The notes below the pieces were generated by a model that saw nothing but the letters and a program-made list of their open reading frames with translations, had not been told where the DNA came from and ran no database searches. The position numbers were made by a program, and so were the translations under genes. 41,929 nt of DNA from DAOVFN01 sp964607835 (GTDB lineage Archaea > Aenigmatarchaeota > Aenigmatarchaeia > QMZP01): contig CAZSLL010000011.1 in assembly GCA_964607835.1 (NCBI GenBank), positions 1-41,929 on the forward strand. The letters run 5' to 3'. Positions 13,774 through 21,771 of this stretch are shown piece by piece. Each line of letters begins with the position of its first letter. The stretch's first letter is position 1.

Positions 13774-14673
13774 ATGCCCCAGAAGAGAAAGAGGATACCG
13801 CTTCTGCCTTTCCCTCTCGAGAAGGCACGGAGGATGTCCAGAAGGTTCAGGGGAATAGGCGAGACCCTTTCTCACATGTTCCCTGGGACGGCATTCAACC
13901 TCGAGCAGGCAGGGTTCGACATGGACGAGAGGGAATGGATGGCCCTGGCCTTCTTCACGGCATTGTTCTATTTCACGGTGCTGACCGGCCCGCTCGCCCT
14001 GCTCACCATCACGGCTAAGGTAGAGATGGTCAAGGCCATCGGGGTCTCGTTTCTGGTGGGGTTCGTCATCGGGTTCGTATCCCTGCTCTATCTTGCCATG
14101 TACCCCAAGCTCACGGTATCAAGGAAGGTAAAGGAGATAGAGCACTACCTTCCCTATGGGCTACATCACCTGCTCATTGAGGTGAGGTCAGGGGTCCCGC
14201 TCTACAACTCCCTGGTGTCCATGGCCCAGAGCAACTACGGCAAGCTGTCAGATGAGATGAGGAGGGCCGTTAATGAAATCAACACAGGGAAATCAGAGAT
14301 AGCGGCCCTGGAGATGCTGGCCAAGGAGAACCCCTCCCTGTACTTCAGGAGGGTAATATGGCAGATGGTCAACGCCCTCAAGTCAGGGGCTGACGTGGGA
14401 AGGACCATAAAGCAGATTGTGGACAACCTCTCTGAGGAGCAGAGAATCTCCATCAAGAAGTACGGGGCCCAGCTGAACCCCCTGGCCCTCATGTATATGA
14501 TATTCTGCGTCATATTCCCCACCCTGGGCATAACCTTCCTGCTCGTGATATCCTCATTCATAGGCATAGGCTTTGACGTTCAGTACATGCTCATGGGAAT
14601 TCTGGGGTTCCTGGTCATGTTCCAGTTCATGCTCATAGGGCTAATCAAGAGCAGGAGGCCGGTGGGCATATGA
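13774..14673 (+). CDS. TadC/FlaJ-like type IV pilus platform protein 1
   Basis: 299 residues with the type II secretion F (T2SSF) domain. There are two membrane segments around residues 50-115 (MALAFFTALFYFTVLTGPLA and VSFLVGFVIGFVSLLYLA), then a cytoplasmic helical domain with the family pattern LPYGLHHLLIEVRSGVPLYN (near 125) and MVNALKSGADVGRTIKQIVD (near 195), then two more membrane segments (LALMYMIFCVIFPTLG and MGILGFLVMFQFM). FlaJ/TadC proteins form the membrane base on which the assembly ATPase works. The next gene overlaps by four bases (ATGA), so they are translationally coupled. No assembly ATPase is in the window. It may serve pilus rather than archaellum assembly, given the pilin two genes on. 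Confidence 0.85.
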   Translation: MPQKRKRIPLLPFPLEKARRMSRRFRGIGETLSHMFPGTAFNLEQAGFDMDEREWMALAFFTALFYFTVLTGPLALLTITAKVEMVKAIGVSFLVGFVIGFVSLLYLAMYPKLTVSRKVKEIEHYLPYGLHHLLIEVRSGVPLYNSLVSMAQSNYGKLSDEMRRAVNEINTGKSEIAALEMLAKENPSLYFRRVIWQMVNALKSGADVGRTIKQIVDNLSEEQRISIKKYGAQLNPLALMYMIFCVIFPTLGITFLLVISSFIGIGFDVQYMLMGILGFLVMFQFMLIGLIKSRRPVGI

Positions 14674-15512
14674 GGTACGGGTTCGAGATTGCCTCCTTCT
14701 CAGGAGGGATTGGGCTTATCGCCCTGGCAAACCTTGTGGTGGTGGAGTTCCTGCCATTCATAGTGCCAATGTTCAACATGATGGGAGGGTTGCTGCTCAT
14801 TCTCCCTCCCCTCATGCTCTTCTACACCAGGTTCAGGATAAAGAAGGAGATAGAGGAGCAGTTCATATCATTTGTCATGGACCTTACAGATTCCATAGAC
14901 TCGGGCATGACCCTTCCCATGGCCCTGGAGAACTGCGCCAAAAGGGACTACCAGGCCCTGTCCGGGCACGTGGACAGGCTGGTGGCTCAGGTCAACTGGG
15001 GCATACCCTTCAGGCAGGCGCTGGGGAATTTCGCGAAAAAGACCCGCTCACGGCCTGTCCAGAGGGCGGTCAGCACCATCATAGAGACCTACAGGGTTGG
15101 CGGGAAAATCTCTGACACCCTGAACTCGGTCACCAAGTCCATGATGACCATGAGCAAGCTCGAGGCAGAGAGGCGCTCTTCTGTCCATTCCCAGGTGGTG
15201 ACCTCCTACATGATATTCTTTATATTCATATTCATCATGGTTGTAATCCACGTGTTCATAATACCCAGCATGTCCCCGGAGAACCTCTCAGGCATCTCTG
15301 TTGCCGAGACATCCACTCCCCTGTCCATGGAGGATTACTCCAGGATTTTCACTGCATTCATTGTGATTCAGGGATTCTTCGCGGGCCTGGCCACAGGAAA
15401 GATGTCAGAGGGGAGCCTGACAGCGGGAATCAAGCACTCCATGATTCTAATATTCGTGGGCTACGGAATCTTCAGCCTGGCCTCCCAGCTTCCCCAGCTG
15501 AAATTCTTCTAA
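14670..15512 (+). CDS. TadC/FlaJ-like type IV pilus platform protein 2
   Basis: 280 residues, second T2SSF protein of the pair. Two N-terminal membrane segments (IGLIALANLVVVEFLPFI and MMGGLLLILPPLMLFYT), then a helical domain with FVMDLTDSIDSGMTLPMALE (near 70) and IIETYRVGGKISDTLNSVTK (near 132), then membrane segments at YMIFFIFIFIMVVIHVFI and AFIVIQGFFAGLA and near the C-terminus. In archaea, paired TadC-type genes, as here, occur in pilus loci, where a heterodimeric platform replaces the fused two-domain FlaJ. The start overlaps the stop of the first gene. Confidence 0.85.
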   Translation: MRYGFEIASFSGGIGLIALANLVVVEFLPFIVPMFNMMGGLLLILPPLMLFYTRFRIKKEIEEQFISFVMDLTDSIDSGMTLPMALENCAKRDYQALSGHVDRLVAQVNWGIPFRQALGNFAKKTRSRPVQRAVSTIIETYRVGGKISDTLNSVTKSMMTMSKLEAERRSSVHSQVVTSYMIFFIFIFIMVVIHVFIIPSMSPENLSGISVAETSTPLSMEDYSRIFTAFIVIQGFFAGLATGKMSEGSLTAGIKHSMILIFVGYGIFSLASQLPQLKFF

Positions 15513-15531
15513 GCATTCCCAACCGGGCAAG

Positions 15532-15539
15532 TTTAAATA
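15532..15539 (+). promoter_or_regulatory. TATA box of the pilin gene
   Basis: TTTAAATA, 26 bases before the ATG at 15565; a start site near 15560 gives an almost leaderless message. The pilin can thus be made in excess of the platform proteins upstream. Confidence 0.6.
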
Positions 15540-15564
15540 GAGGCTCGAGTAATTATATAATGTC

Positions 15565-15996
15565 ATGGCAGGCAAGAGAAATCTCAAGGGAGTGTCGCCG
15601 CTGGTTGCTGTAATCACGCTAATTGCAGTGACACTTATTATCGCCGGTTTCCTTGCCAACTGGGCCACCCAGCTCACAGAGAGCCAGATAAGGGACGCCC
15701 AGAGGTGCCTCGGAGCAGAGGCCATAATCCAGGGCGCCACATATGACAGCGGCACAGACGAGCTCAGGGTATACGTCAACAACAGGGGAGATGTTGACCT
15801 CACTTTTGACGTTCTTCTGACATTCGATGACGGAAGCGTCACCAAGCCCTCGAATGAGTGGAGCGCGGAGGCAGGGGAGCTGATAACCATAACAATCAGC
15901 GATGTGAGCGACACCCTGACCGAGGTGAGCGTGGAGAGCCAGGAGTGCAGGGGAGCGCAGGATTTCGTGGGCAAGTCCTGGATAAACGGTCTCTGA
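15565..15996 (+). CDS. archaeal type IV pilin-like protein with class III signal peptide
   Basis: 143 residues. The N-terminus MAGKRNLKGVSPLVAVITLI has a short basic leader, a prepilin peptidase site (KG before VSPL) and a single hydrophobic helix to about residue 30 (VTLIIAGFLANWATQ), the hallmark of class III signal peptides of archaeal pilins. The rest is a beta-rich, Thr- and Asp-rich exported domain with repeated VNNRGDVDLTFDV-like strands, and two cysteines (QRCLG near 47 and SQECRG near 129) that could form a disulfide. It follows the platform genes, so it is the likely substrate. Adhesion or surface pili are inferred. Confidence 0.85.
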   Translation: MAGKRNLKGVSPLVAVITLIAVTLIIAGFLANWATQLTESQIRDAQRCLGAEAIIQGATYDSGTDELRVYVNNRGDVDLTFDVLLTFDDGSVTKPSNEWSAEAGELITITISDVSDTLTEVSVESQECRGAQDFVGKSWINGL

Positions 15997-16143
15997 TATA
16001 GAATTAATCACTCCCTCATAGTTAAATTTATAAAGTCTTCTTCTATCTGAACATCAGAGTGCCCTTCAGGGGGCCATTTCACTGGAAATGCCCGGTAAAC
16101 TATAAATGTAGGCTTTCCATATAATAATAAAGGCGGTCTGCCA

Positions 16144-16695
16144 ATGCCAAGCCCTGACCTTGCAGAAAGCAGAGAACGTTACCTTTCTCCTAAACTGATA
16201 GACCATCTTTGCCTCAACAAGTATTTCATGTCATTATCCTCTGGCTCAAAGACAAGCAGATATGAGGCGTTCGGGAACCTTCTTAGAAACCACGAAAAGC
16301 TGAAGTCTGCACTTGATGACGGCCTTTTGCTTCCGAAAAAGCTCCCTTTATGCGCTGGATGCGGGAACCTCTACACGCCTGAATGGGACATTGTATGCGA
16401 GGCCCCCTATGTGGATGATTTCCTTGAGGAGTTCGTGAGAAGCACAGGCGAGCTCACCAAAAGGGAGGAGATAGAGTATTCTTTCCTTGCCCCCTCACCT
16501 GACGGGGATTTCCGCTCGTATCATGTTGGTCCCATTGAGATTTCGGGCTCTGCATGCATTGAGTGTGTTGGTCTCAGGACGGACACGCAGAAGAGGGAGG
16601 AGAGCAGAGACCTGGTCAGAAGGGACAGGGATGCCTGGCTTTCATCCATGTTCTCAAAAATATTCCCTCATCACATAAGGGAATGCTACGGGTAG
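16144..16695 (+). CDS. hypothetical protein with two CxxC pairs
   Basis: 183 residues. PLCAGCGNLYTPEW (near residue 69) and SACIECVGLRTD (near 137) give two CxxC pairs suited to one zinc site formed across a roughly 65-residue loop. The rest is charged and soluble with no membrane segment. I recognise no family. AT-rich promoter-like runs (AATTTATAAAG near 16024 and AACTATAAATG near 16099) precede it. Between these lies GCCCTTCAGGGGGC, a possible hairpin in the leader. Function unknown; a nucleic-acid-binding role is only a guess. Confidence 0.6.
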   Translation: MPSPDLAESRERYLSPKLIDHLCLNKYFMSLSSGSKTSRYEAFGNLLRNHEKLKSALDDGLLLPKKLPLCAGCGNLYTPEWDIVCEAPYVDDFLEEFVRSTGELTKREEIEYSFLAPSPDGDFRSYHVGPIEISGSACIECVGLRTDTQKREESRDLVRRDRDAWLSSMFSKIFPHHIRECYG

Positions 16696-16742
16696 ACTGC
16701 CTGGCAACAGCCATTTAAATTAGTTTTTGGCCATAATTCTTC

Positions 16743-17807
16743 ATGGATTCTGAGCAGCCCCCTGCAAGTCAAACCGACAGGCTGAGCCAATGGCCCCAGA
16801 CCGAGGGCAGGTACTCCGTTGGCAACAGGGATTCATCTGTTGCCGTGTGCACCATGGCATCCGTGGACATTAAGCTGCCCATGGACAACATTGCCATAGC
16901 AGGAAAATGCGTAACAGAGAACCTGGGCATAGAGAAGATTGTCAAGAACGTTGTGGCCAACCCCAGCATAAGGTACATCATAGTAGCCGGAAAGGAGTCC
17001 ATGGGGCATTTCGTGGACAACGCTCTGGAGTCCCTGGTCAGGGAGGGCGTTGACCCTGAGAAGAGGATTATAGGGGCAAAGGGAGGAATCCCTGTGCTCA
17101 AGAACCTTGCCACAGAGGAGATAGAGAGGTTCAGGAAGCAGGTGGAGGTGGTGAACATGGCAGGTGTGACAGACCCGGATGAGATAATGGGAAAGGTGAA
17201 CGAGCTTTCCCAGGGGGCAAGCAGGCCCTTCGAGGGAGAGGCAGTGGCGGCAAGCGGACCCGAGAGTGTGCAGGCTCCCACTCACCAGGTGTCTGACTGG
17301 CAGCAGGACCCCAGGGGATACTTCACCATATCGGTTATCCAGGAAAGGGGCGAGATAGTGGCGGAGCACCACGACACTTCAGGAAGGACACTGAAGGCCA
17401 TATCAGGGAAGAATGCAGAAGACATATACCATTTCATTGTCAGCAGCGGGCTGGTCTCGAGGCAGGACCACGCAGCCTATCTGGGCAGGGAGCTGGGCAA
17501 GGCTGAGACCGCTCTGCTGAGCAATGCCCAGTATGAGCAGGACACAGGCCTCATAATCCAGTCCAGCCAGCCCCAGGTCCAGTGGCAGAGCCCGCAGGAG
17601 GGCATGATAGACAGGGACGGCAAGGAGATAACCAGGCTTCCCACCCACGGCAAGCTCATCTCAGTCAGGAAGCTGGAGAGGACAAAAGAGACCATGCTCA
17701 CCTATCTGGTGAACGACAGGGAGTTCCCCATCAGGGGCGGAAGGACCCAGGAAGAGGATAAGTTCAAGGATTTCCTCAGGGAGCACGGGATGTGCAGGGT
17801 GTTCTGA
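16743..17807 (+). CDS. MtrA-like protein with C-terminal DUF4346-like domain
   Basis: 354 residues. The N-terminal half resembles MtrA, the corrinoid subunit of methyl-tetrahydromethanopterin:coenzyme M methyltransferase: WPQTEGRYSVGNRDSSVAVC, then AIAGKCVTENLGIEKIVKNV, ESMGHFVDNAL with a His in the place of the cobalt-ligating His, and GVDPEKRIIGAKGGIPVLKN. It lacks the membrane anchor of methanogen MtrA. The C-terminal half (from about residue 185) begins DPRGYFTISV and contains DHAAYLGRELGKAETALLS and YEQDTGLI, which I associate with DUF4346. Thymidylate synthase follows 79 bases later. In archaea that enzyme can use methylene-tetrahydromethanopterin, so a role in pterin one-carbon handling is attractive. 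Corrinoid binding is inferred, and no other Mtr subunit is present. Confidence 0.7.
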   Translation: MDSEQPPASQTDRLSQWPQTEGRYSVGNRDSSVAVCTMASVDIKLPMDNIAIAGKCVTENLGIEKIVKNVVANPSIRYIIVAGKESMGHFVDNALESLVREGVDPEKRIIGAKGGIPVLKNLATEEIERFRKQVEVVNMAGVTDPDEIMGKVNELSQGASRPFEGEAVAASGPESVQAPTHQVSDWQQDPRGYFTISVIQERGEIVAEHHDTSGRTLKAISGKNAEDIYHFIVSSGLVSRQDHAAYLGRELGKAETALLSNAQYEQDTGLIIQSSQPQVQWQSPQEGMIDRDGKEITRLPTHGKLISVRKLERTKETMLTYLVNDREFPIRGGRTQEEDKFKDFLREHGMCRVF

Positions 17808-17886
17808 ACCATGGGCTGGGGGAAATCATCAGTATTCAGGCCTGCCCTTGGCGGGCATTCAATAAAAAAAGGGAGAGTGAAGCGCA

Positions 17887-18738
17887 ATGGTGGATGAAAT
17901 GAGCCATAACAACCAGGAAAACAATGCAGGGGGCCAGGGTGCGCCCGCTGAGGGGGAAAGCACCATGCCAAAGGTGCCCTACCAGCCCCTCATAGTGAGG
18001 GGAGGCAGCCTGGCAGAGGCCTGGGAGAACTCAGTGAAGACCATGATGTCCCAGGGATACAACAGGTACGTGAGGGCTCCTGAGTACCAGACCTGGACCA
18101 AGGATTCTCCCATGATAATAATGGTGGAAAACCCCATGCTCGAGCCCAGGCTCTCTGAGAAGGCCCAGATAACCAGGAGCATGTGCGACGAGTACGCCAG
18201 CAGCCTCATACACGGCCACGCAAAGGACAAGGAGAACTCCTTCGAGTACACATACTATTCCAGGCTCAGGCACTACCCCGACTGCATGATAAGGGCAGGG
18301 CTCCCCCATGTCTCAGAGGATGAGCACTCCACCAGGGACTACGTGCACAAGGTATCGGGCGGGAAATGCGTTGTGGAGAGGCTGGACCAGGTCGAGAAAT
18401 CAATAGAGATTTTCAAAAAGGACCCCACAAGGAGGACCGTAGTCATGCACACATGGATTCCCTTCAGGGACCTGGCCAAGTTCACGCCCGAAAGGGTGGA
18501 CAGCTCCTCGCCATGCCTGGTTGTGCTGCACCCCCAGATAGTGGAGGACAGGCTTCATTTCAATGTGGTCATGAAGACCAATGACCTCTTCAGCGCATGG
18601 CCGGGAAACGCCTATGCGTTCACTGCACTGCAGAAGTACATGGCAGACCAGATAGGGATAGGAGTGGGACATTACACACACTTCTCAGTGAGCATGCAGG
18701 TGTACCAGGAAGTGTTCGAGGCCGCCAGGGCCGTTTAG
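17887..18738 (+). CDS. thyA: thymidylate synthase, archaeal ThyA type
   Basis: 283 residues from 17887, or about 257 if the Met at 17965 (MPKVPYQPLIV) is used; the first 26 residues are low-complexity and not typical. The catalytic Cys lies in SSPCLVVLHPQ (near residue 215). The following RLHFNVVMKTNDLFSAWPGN and AYAFTALQKYMADQIG match the ThyA signature with the conserved Asp and Asn of the substrate pocket. The end GVGHYTHFSVSMQVYQ corresponds to the GLTHFSxSxHIY motif. It makes dTMP from dUMP. Archaeal members may use tetrahydromethanopterin, which fits the MtrA-like neighbour. dCTP deaminase, which supplies dUTP/dUMP, lies nearby. Confidence 0.85.
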   Translation: MVDEMSHNNQENNAGGQGAPAEGESTMPKVPYQPLIVRGGSLAEAWENSVKTMMSQGYNRYVRAPEYQTWTKDSPMIIMVENPMLEPRLSEKAQITRSMCDEYASSLIHGHAKDKENSFEYTYYSRLRHYPDCMIRAGLPHVSEDEHSTRDYVHKVSGGKCVVERLDQVEKSIEIFKKDPTRRTVVMHTWIPFRDLAKFTPERVDSSSPCLVVLHPQIVEDRLHFNVVMKTNDLFSAWPGNAYAFTALQKYMADQIGIGVGHYTHFSVSMQVYQEVFEAARAV

Positions 18739-18762
18739 GGCCTGAAAGCATGAGAAAGGGTC

Positions 18763-18933
18763 TTACATGTCTTCCCGAACTTCCGGAAGGGCGTCGTATG
18801 ACTCAGCAACAGGCTCCCTGGTGCAGATATACTCCCTTCTGAACCCGCAGTTTGTGTAGTCTTTCCCTGTACTTTCGCAGTCGCCTGAGAATGGGCAGTC
18901 CTGAATCTCTGCTGGGTTGCGTATCTTGTTCAT
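18763..18933 (-). CDS. small four-cysteine protein, copy 1
   Basis: 56 residues starting MNKIRNPAEIQDCPF. Four cysteines are spaced C-x5-C-x9-C-x7-C (CPFSGDC, NCGFRREYIC), suggesting a single metal site. A TTTTAAAG box at about 18955-18962 on the minus strand is about 22-29 bases upstream of the ATG at 18933, the spacing of a leaderless archaeal gene; that is why I choose this start over longer in-frame ones. The next minus-strand gene upstream encodes a paralogue with nearly the same cysteine spacing. Function unknown. Confidence 0.55.
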   Translation of the reverse strand: MNKIRNPAEIQDCPFSGDCESTGKDYTNCGFRREYICTREPVAESYDALPEVREDM

Positions 18934-18955
18934 GAAAAGGGTTTGGGTGAAAACT

Positions 18956-19156
18956 TTAAAAGCCTTTCCTGAAGAATTCGCCTGCTGGGGGCCCGAAATG
19001 CCTCTCCAGATCGGCCTCAACCCCCGGCGGGTTGTTGTAGTCCACCTTCCTGTGGGGGTCAAGTGGGCAGGAATATCCCTTTCCCATAAGATGGCATCCA
19101 GGCTTGTAACCTCCGTTCATGCTGCATTTCTTCCAGTCAAAGCAGGGCGGTCCCAC
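18956..19156 (-). CDS. small four-cysteine protein, copy 2
   Basis: 66 residues from a GTG at 19156 (GPPCFDWKKCSMNGG). Its cysteines are spaced C-x5-C-x9-C-x8-C (CFDWKKC, PGCHLMGKGYSC), nearly as in copy 1, followed by a similar Pro- and acid-containing tail. The start is chosen from a TATTTATT-like box near 19177-19184, about 25 bases upstream on the minus strand; an ATG at 19207 is also possible. The same AT-rich box lies about 25 bases before the divergent dCTP deaminase gene, so the promoter may be shared. Function unknown; a metal-binding role is inferred. Confidence 0.5.
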   Translation of the reverse strand: MGPPCFDWKKCSMNGGYKPGCHLMGKGYSCPLDPHRKVDYNNPPGVEADLERHFGPPAGEFFRKGF

Positions 19157-19205
19157 ATTGATATTTCGGGACAAGCAATAAATAACTTGCCCGCTTTTAT
19201 TCAAC

Positions 19206-19772
19206 ATGATTCTTCCTGACCACGAGATAAGGGCCCTTCTGAAGAAGGGCGACCTTGTGGTGGGCCCTCTTGGCGACCCGGAGAAGCAGATAAGGACAGC
19301 GGGCATAGACCTCAGGCTCGGGAACGACTTCAGGGTCTTCAAGGTTTCCAGCACGCCCTACATTGACATAAGGAACAAGCCAGAGAACTACACCGAGCTG
19401 GTGAGCATATCCGATGACTGCCCCTTTGTCATACACCCCCACGAGTTCGTGCTGGGAAGCATAAAGGAGTACATCAGAATGCCTGTACACCTGATGGGCT
19501 CTGTGGACGGGAGGTCCAGCCTGGGAAGGCTGGGCATAGTGATACACGCAACATCCTCCTCCATAAACCCTGGGTGGGAGGGCAGGTTCGTTCTAGAGAT
19601 AACCAACATAGGCAAGATGCCTGTTGCAGTGTACCCTGGCCACAGGATAGCCAAGCTCACTCTTCACAGGCTGTCCAGTGAGCCTGAGAAGTGCTACGCC
19701 AACAGGGACGATACCAAATACAATGCCCAGGAGGGCGTCCCCGAGACCAGGATACACGAGGAAAAGGGCTGA
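19206..19772 (+). CDS. dcd: dCTP deaminase
   Basis: 188 residues, the normal length. It starts MILPDHEIRALL. The family core VDGRSSLGRLGIVIHATSSS and INPGWEGRFVLEITNIG (residues about 98-135) carries the catalytic Glu (VLE) and the Arg/Ser of the substrate pocket. It deaminates dCTP to dUTP; some archaeal members also hydrolyse dUTP to dUMP, and no separate dUTPase is in the window. That links it to thymidylate synthase a few genes upstream. The ATG at 19206 is about 25 bases from AATAAATA, so the message is probably leaderless. Divergent from the two small Cys proteins. Confidence 0.88.
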   Translation: MILPDHEIRALLKKGDLVVGPLGDPEKQIRTAGIDLRLGNDFRVFKVSSTPYIDIRNKPENYTELVSISDDCPFVIHPHEFVLGSIKEYIRMPVHLMGSVDGRSSLGRLGIVIHATSSSINPGWEGRFVLEITNIGKMPVAVYPGHRIAKLTLHRLSSEPEKCYANRDDTKYNAQEGVPETRIHEEKG

Positions 19773-19789
19773 GCCAGGTCGCGGAAACC

Positions 19790-19797
19790 TTTTTAAA
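19790..19797 (+). promoter_or_regulatory. TATA box of the L10e gene
   Basis: TTTTTAAA within the 12-base palindrome CCTTTTTAAAGG. The start codon at 19871 lies about 75 bases on, giving a leader of about 50 bases. Confidence 0.55.
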
Positions 19798-19870
19798 GGC
19801 TGCGTGCTTATTTAGTTAACAGTTACAGGCCATGGCATGGAAGGCCGCATTACAAAAACGAGTGATTTGA

Positions 19871-20392
19871 ATGGGACTTAGACCCGCTAAATGCTACAGG
19901 AAGCTGGAGAGGCCCTACACCAGGCAGTCCAGGAGGAAGCCGAAGAAAGGCTACGTCAAGGGCGTTCCAGACAAGAAGATACACAGGTTCGAGATGGGCG
20001 ACCCCAAGAAGCCCTACAAGCTCAGGGCGTTCCTTGTATCTGAGAGAGGAGTCCAGATAAGGCACAACGCCCTGGAGGCGGCCAGGATTGCCACGAACAA
20101 GTACATGGACGTCAACACAGGCAAGGGCAACTATTTCATCAAGGTCCTGGTATATCCCCACCACGTCATGAGGGAGAACGCCCTGGCCACAGGGGCGGGC
20201 GCGGACAGGTTCTCTGAGGGCATGAGGAAGTCATTCGGAAAGCCCATAGGCCTCGCTGCCCAGGTATCGCCTGAACAGAGGCTCCTTGAGGTCAGGGCAG
20301 AGCAGGGAAAGGAAAAGCAAATAAAGGAGGCCCTCAGGAGGGCGTCCATGAAGTTCCCCACTCCCTGCAGGGTTGTCTTCGAGAATGCGTGA
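19871..20392 (+). CDS. rpl10e: 50S ribosomal protein L10e (uL16)
   Basis: 173 residues, full length. MGLRPAKCYRKLERPYTRQS is the typical archaeal/eukaryotic L10e start, followed by GVPDKKIHRFEMGDPKKPYK and the conserved HHVMRENALATGAGADRFSEGMRKSFGKP. It binds the large subunit near helix 89 and the peptidyl transferase centre, the same rRNA region that carries an intron and odd bases in this genome. The sequence looks normal there. It seems to be transcribed alone from the TTTTTAAA box upstream. Confidence 0.95.
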   Translation: MGLRPAKCYRKLERPYTRQSRRKPKKGYVKGVPDKKIHRFEMGDPKKPYKLRAFLVSERGVQIRHNALEAARIATNKYMDVNTGKGNYFIKVLVYPHHVMRENALATGAGADRFSEGMRKSFGKPIGLAAQVSPEQRLLEVRAEQGKEKQIKEALRRASMKFPTPCRVVFENA

Positions 20393-20428
20393 TTCTTGCT
20401 TTTTAATGATTATCTGATTATATAATCT

Positions 20429-21301
20429 ATGGGAATCAGTGAATGGATACGCCTCGGCGTCCTTCCCCAGGAAATAGTGCCAGTCATGGAAGGCCTGAAG
20501 CCGCTTTTCAGGTTATGTTTCCCCCCGGGTTTCCGGAAAGGGGTCAAGATTCTTTGCGACAGAGAGGGTCTGTTATGTGAGATAATTGATGAAGGCTCTG
20601 CAACTCATCCGAATTTGGTGGCTTTCATATCAAAGTCAAGGGAAAATATTGAAGAATACATGGAGCTGGAGAAGTCTCTAGAGACTAATTTTGATGCAGT
20701 ATCAACCAGGATGGGAGAGCTTCTTGGGTATCCCCCATGCTGTGTGAGCTTCTTTCATGATTATTCTTCTAATATCTCTTGCGGTAACATCAAGAATCTT
20801 CCCCTCGTTTCACACTCGCTTAAAAATACCGGAAGTGTGCCGTCTTACTTGATTAACAACCTGTTGTCTATCCACTCCAGGTACATCGAGCCTGAGGCGG
20901 TAAAATTGTGGGCTCATGTGAATAAATACAGCTACATAACCCATATCCCCTGTTCATATGACTGCGCGAAAAGCATTGAATATGCTAAAGGGGTCAAGAG
21001 AATCTTTGAGAGTATATGCCCTGAGTATGACAAGAAAATCGTTAATGCCCTGAAAAAGCCTTTTCTCCTTTTTGATGATGCCAATTGGGCATCTTTTGAG
21101 GGAACGGTATCCGGGAACACCATTCTCTATGAGAGAATGTCTGAGAAGGTTTTCCTCTCAAGTGAGATATTCAACTTCCTGCACAAAGGAAATGAATTAA
21201 GGGTTACAGAAGAAGAAATTGATGTCATCAGTAACGGGCAACATGTTGATACCATCCAAAAAGAAGACAATGACAAGGGTATTATATTTTATTTCTCCTG
21301 A
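20429..21301 (+). CDS. DUF483-like Cys-rich protein
   Basis: 290 residues. LLGYPPCCVSFFHDY (near residue 97) and THIPCSYDCAKSIEYA (near 170) are typical of the archaeal DUF483 family, whose CC and PCxxxC motifs suggest metal binding; function unknown. No membrane segments. The start ATG at 20429 follows TATCTGATTATATAATC, so the message is probably leaderless. Codon use is more AT-rich than in the neighbours L10e and GlmS, hinting at a different history. It converges with the membrane protein gene, ending 3 bases before it. Confidence 0.65.
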   Translation: MGISEWIRLGVLPQEIVPVMEGLKPLFRLCFPPGFRKGVKILCDREGLLCEIIDEGSATHPNLVAFISKSRENIEEYMELEKSLETNFDAVSTRMGELLGYPPCCVSFFHDYSSNISCGNIKNLPLVSHSLKNTGSVPSYLINNLLSIHSRYIEPEAVKLWAHVNKYSYITHIPCSYDCAKSIEYAKGVKRIFESICPEYDKKIVNALKKPFLLFDDANWASFEGTVSGNTILYERMSEKVFLSSEIFNFLHKGNELRVTEEEIDVISNGQHVDTIQKEDNDKGIIFYFS

Positions 21302-21303
21302 TT

Positions 21304-21738
21304 CTACAGCCCGATGAACCCTGTTATGTAGTTCACAAGGAAGGGAATTGCCAGAAGCGTTATCGCGAAGAACACCACGCCCACTATGAGTGCGTGCAGG
21401 AAGCTCATGTCCTCGAAGAACAGTTTTAGCAGGAGCACCCATATCACCACAGGGATTATTATGCCAACGAAGGGGACAGCCCCCAGTATTCCTGACAGCA
21501 GGCCTGCTATGCCAATGATGTTGATGAGGTTGGCCACCAGGACCACCAGGAAGGCCCTCTTGTAGTCCAGCATCTCCCCGTAAATCCTGTTGAACACCCC
21601 AAGCACCGCTATCAGAAGGGCTCCTCCTATGGCGGTGGAAATGACAAGATAGATGATGAGGTTTATCCAGAGCCCTGTTGAGTTGGACGCGGCCATCTGC
21701 GCTATCGAGCCCAGGTCAAATGGCAGGATGTCGGCCAT
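21304..21738 (-). CDS. small multi-pass membrane protein
   Basis: 144 residues with four hydrophobic segments: WINLIIYLVISTAIGGALLI (about 24-46), FLVVLVANLINIIGIAG (about 63-80), FVGIIIPVVIWVLLLKLF (about 90-107) and ALIVGVVFFAITLLAIPFLV (about 116-136). No charged catalytic motif and no family I recognise. It lies downstream of the glmU-like gene on the same strand and may be in that operon (33-base gap), but an AATTTATTATCATG start context suggests it can be leaderless. Confidence 0.65.
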   Translation of the reverse strand: MADILPFDLGSIAQMAASNSTGLWINLIIYLVISTAIGGALLIAVLGVFNRIYGEMLDYKRAFLVVLVANLINIIGIAGLLSGILGAVPFVGIIIPVVIWVLLLKLFFEDMSFLHALIVGVVFFAITLLAIPFLVNYITGFIGL

Positions 21739-21771
21739 GATAATAAATTGTCAGACAGGGCTTATAACTTT

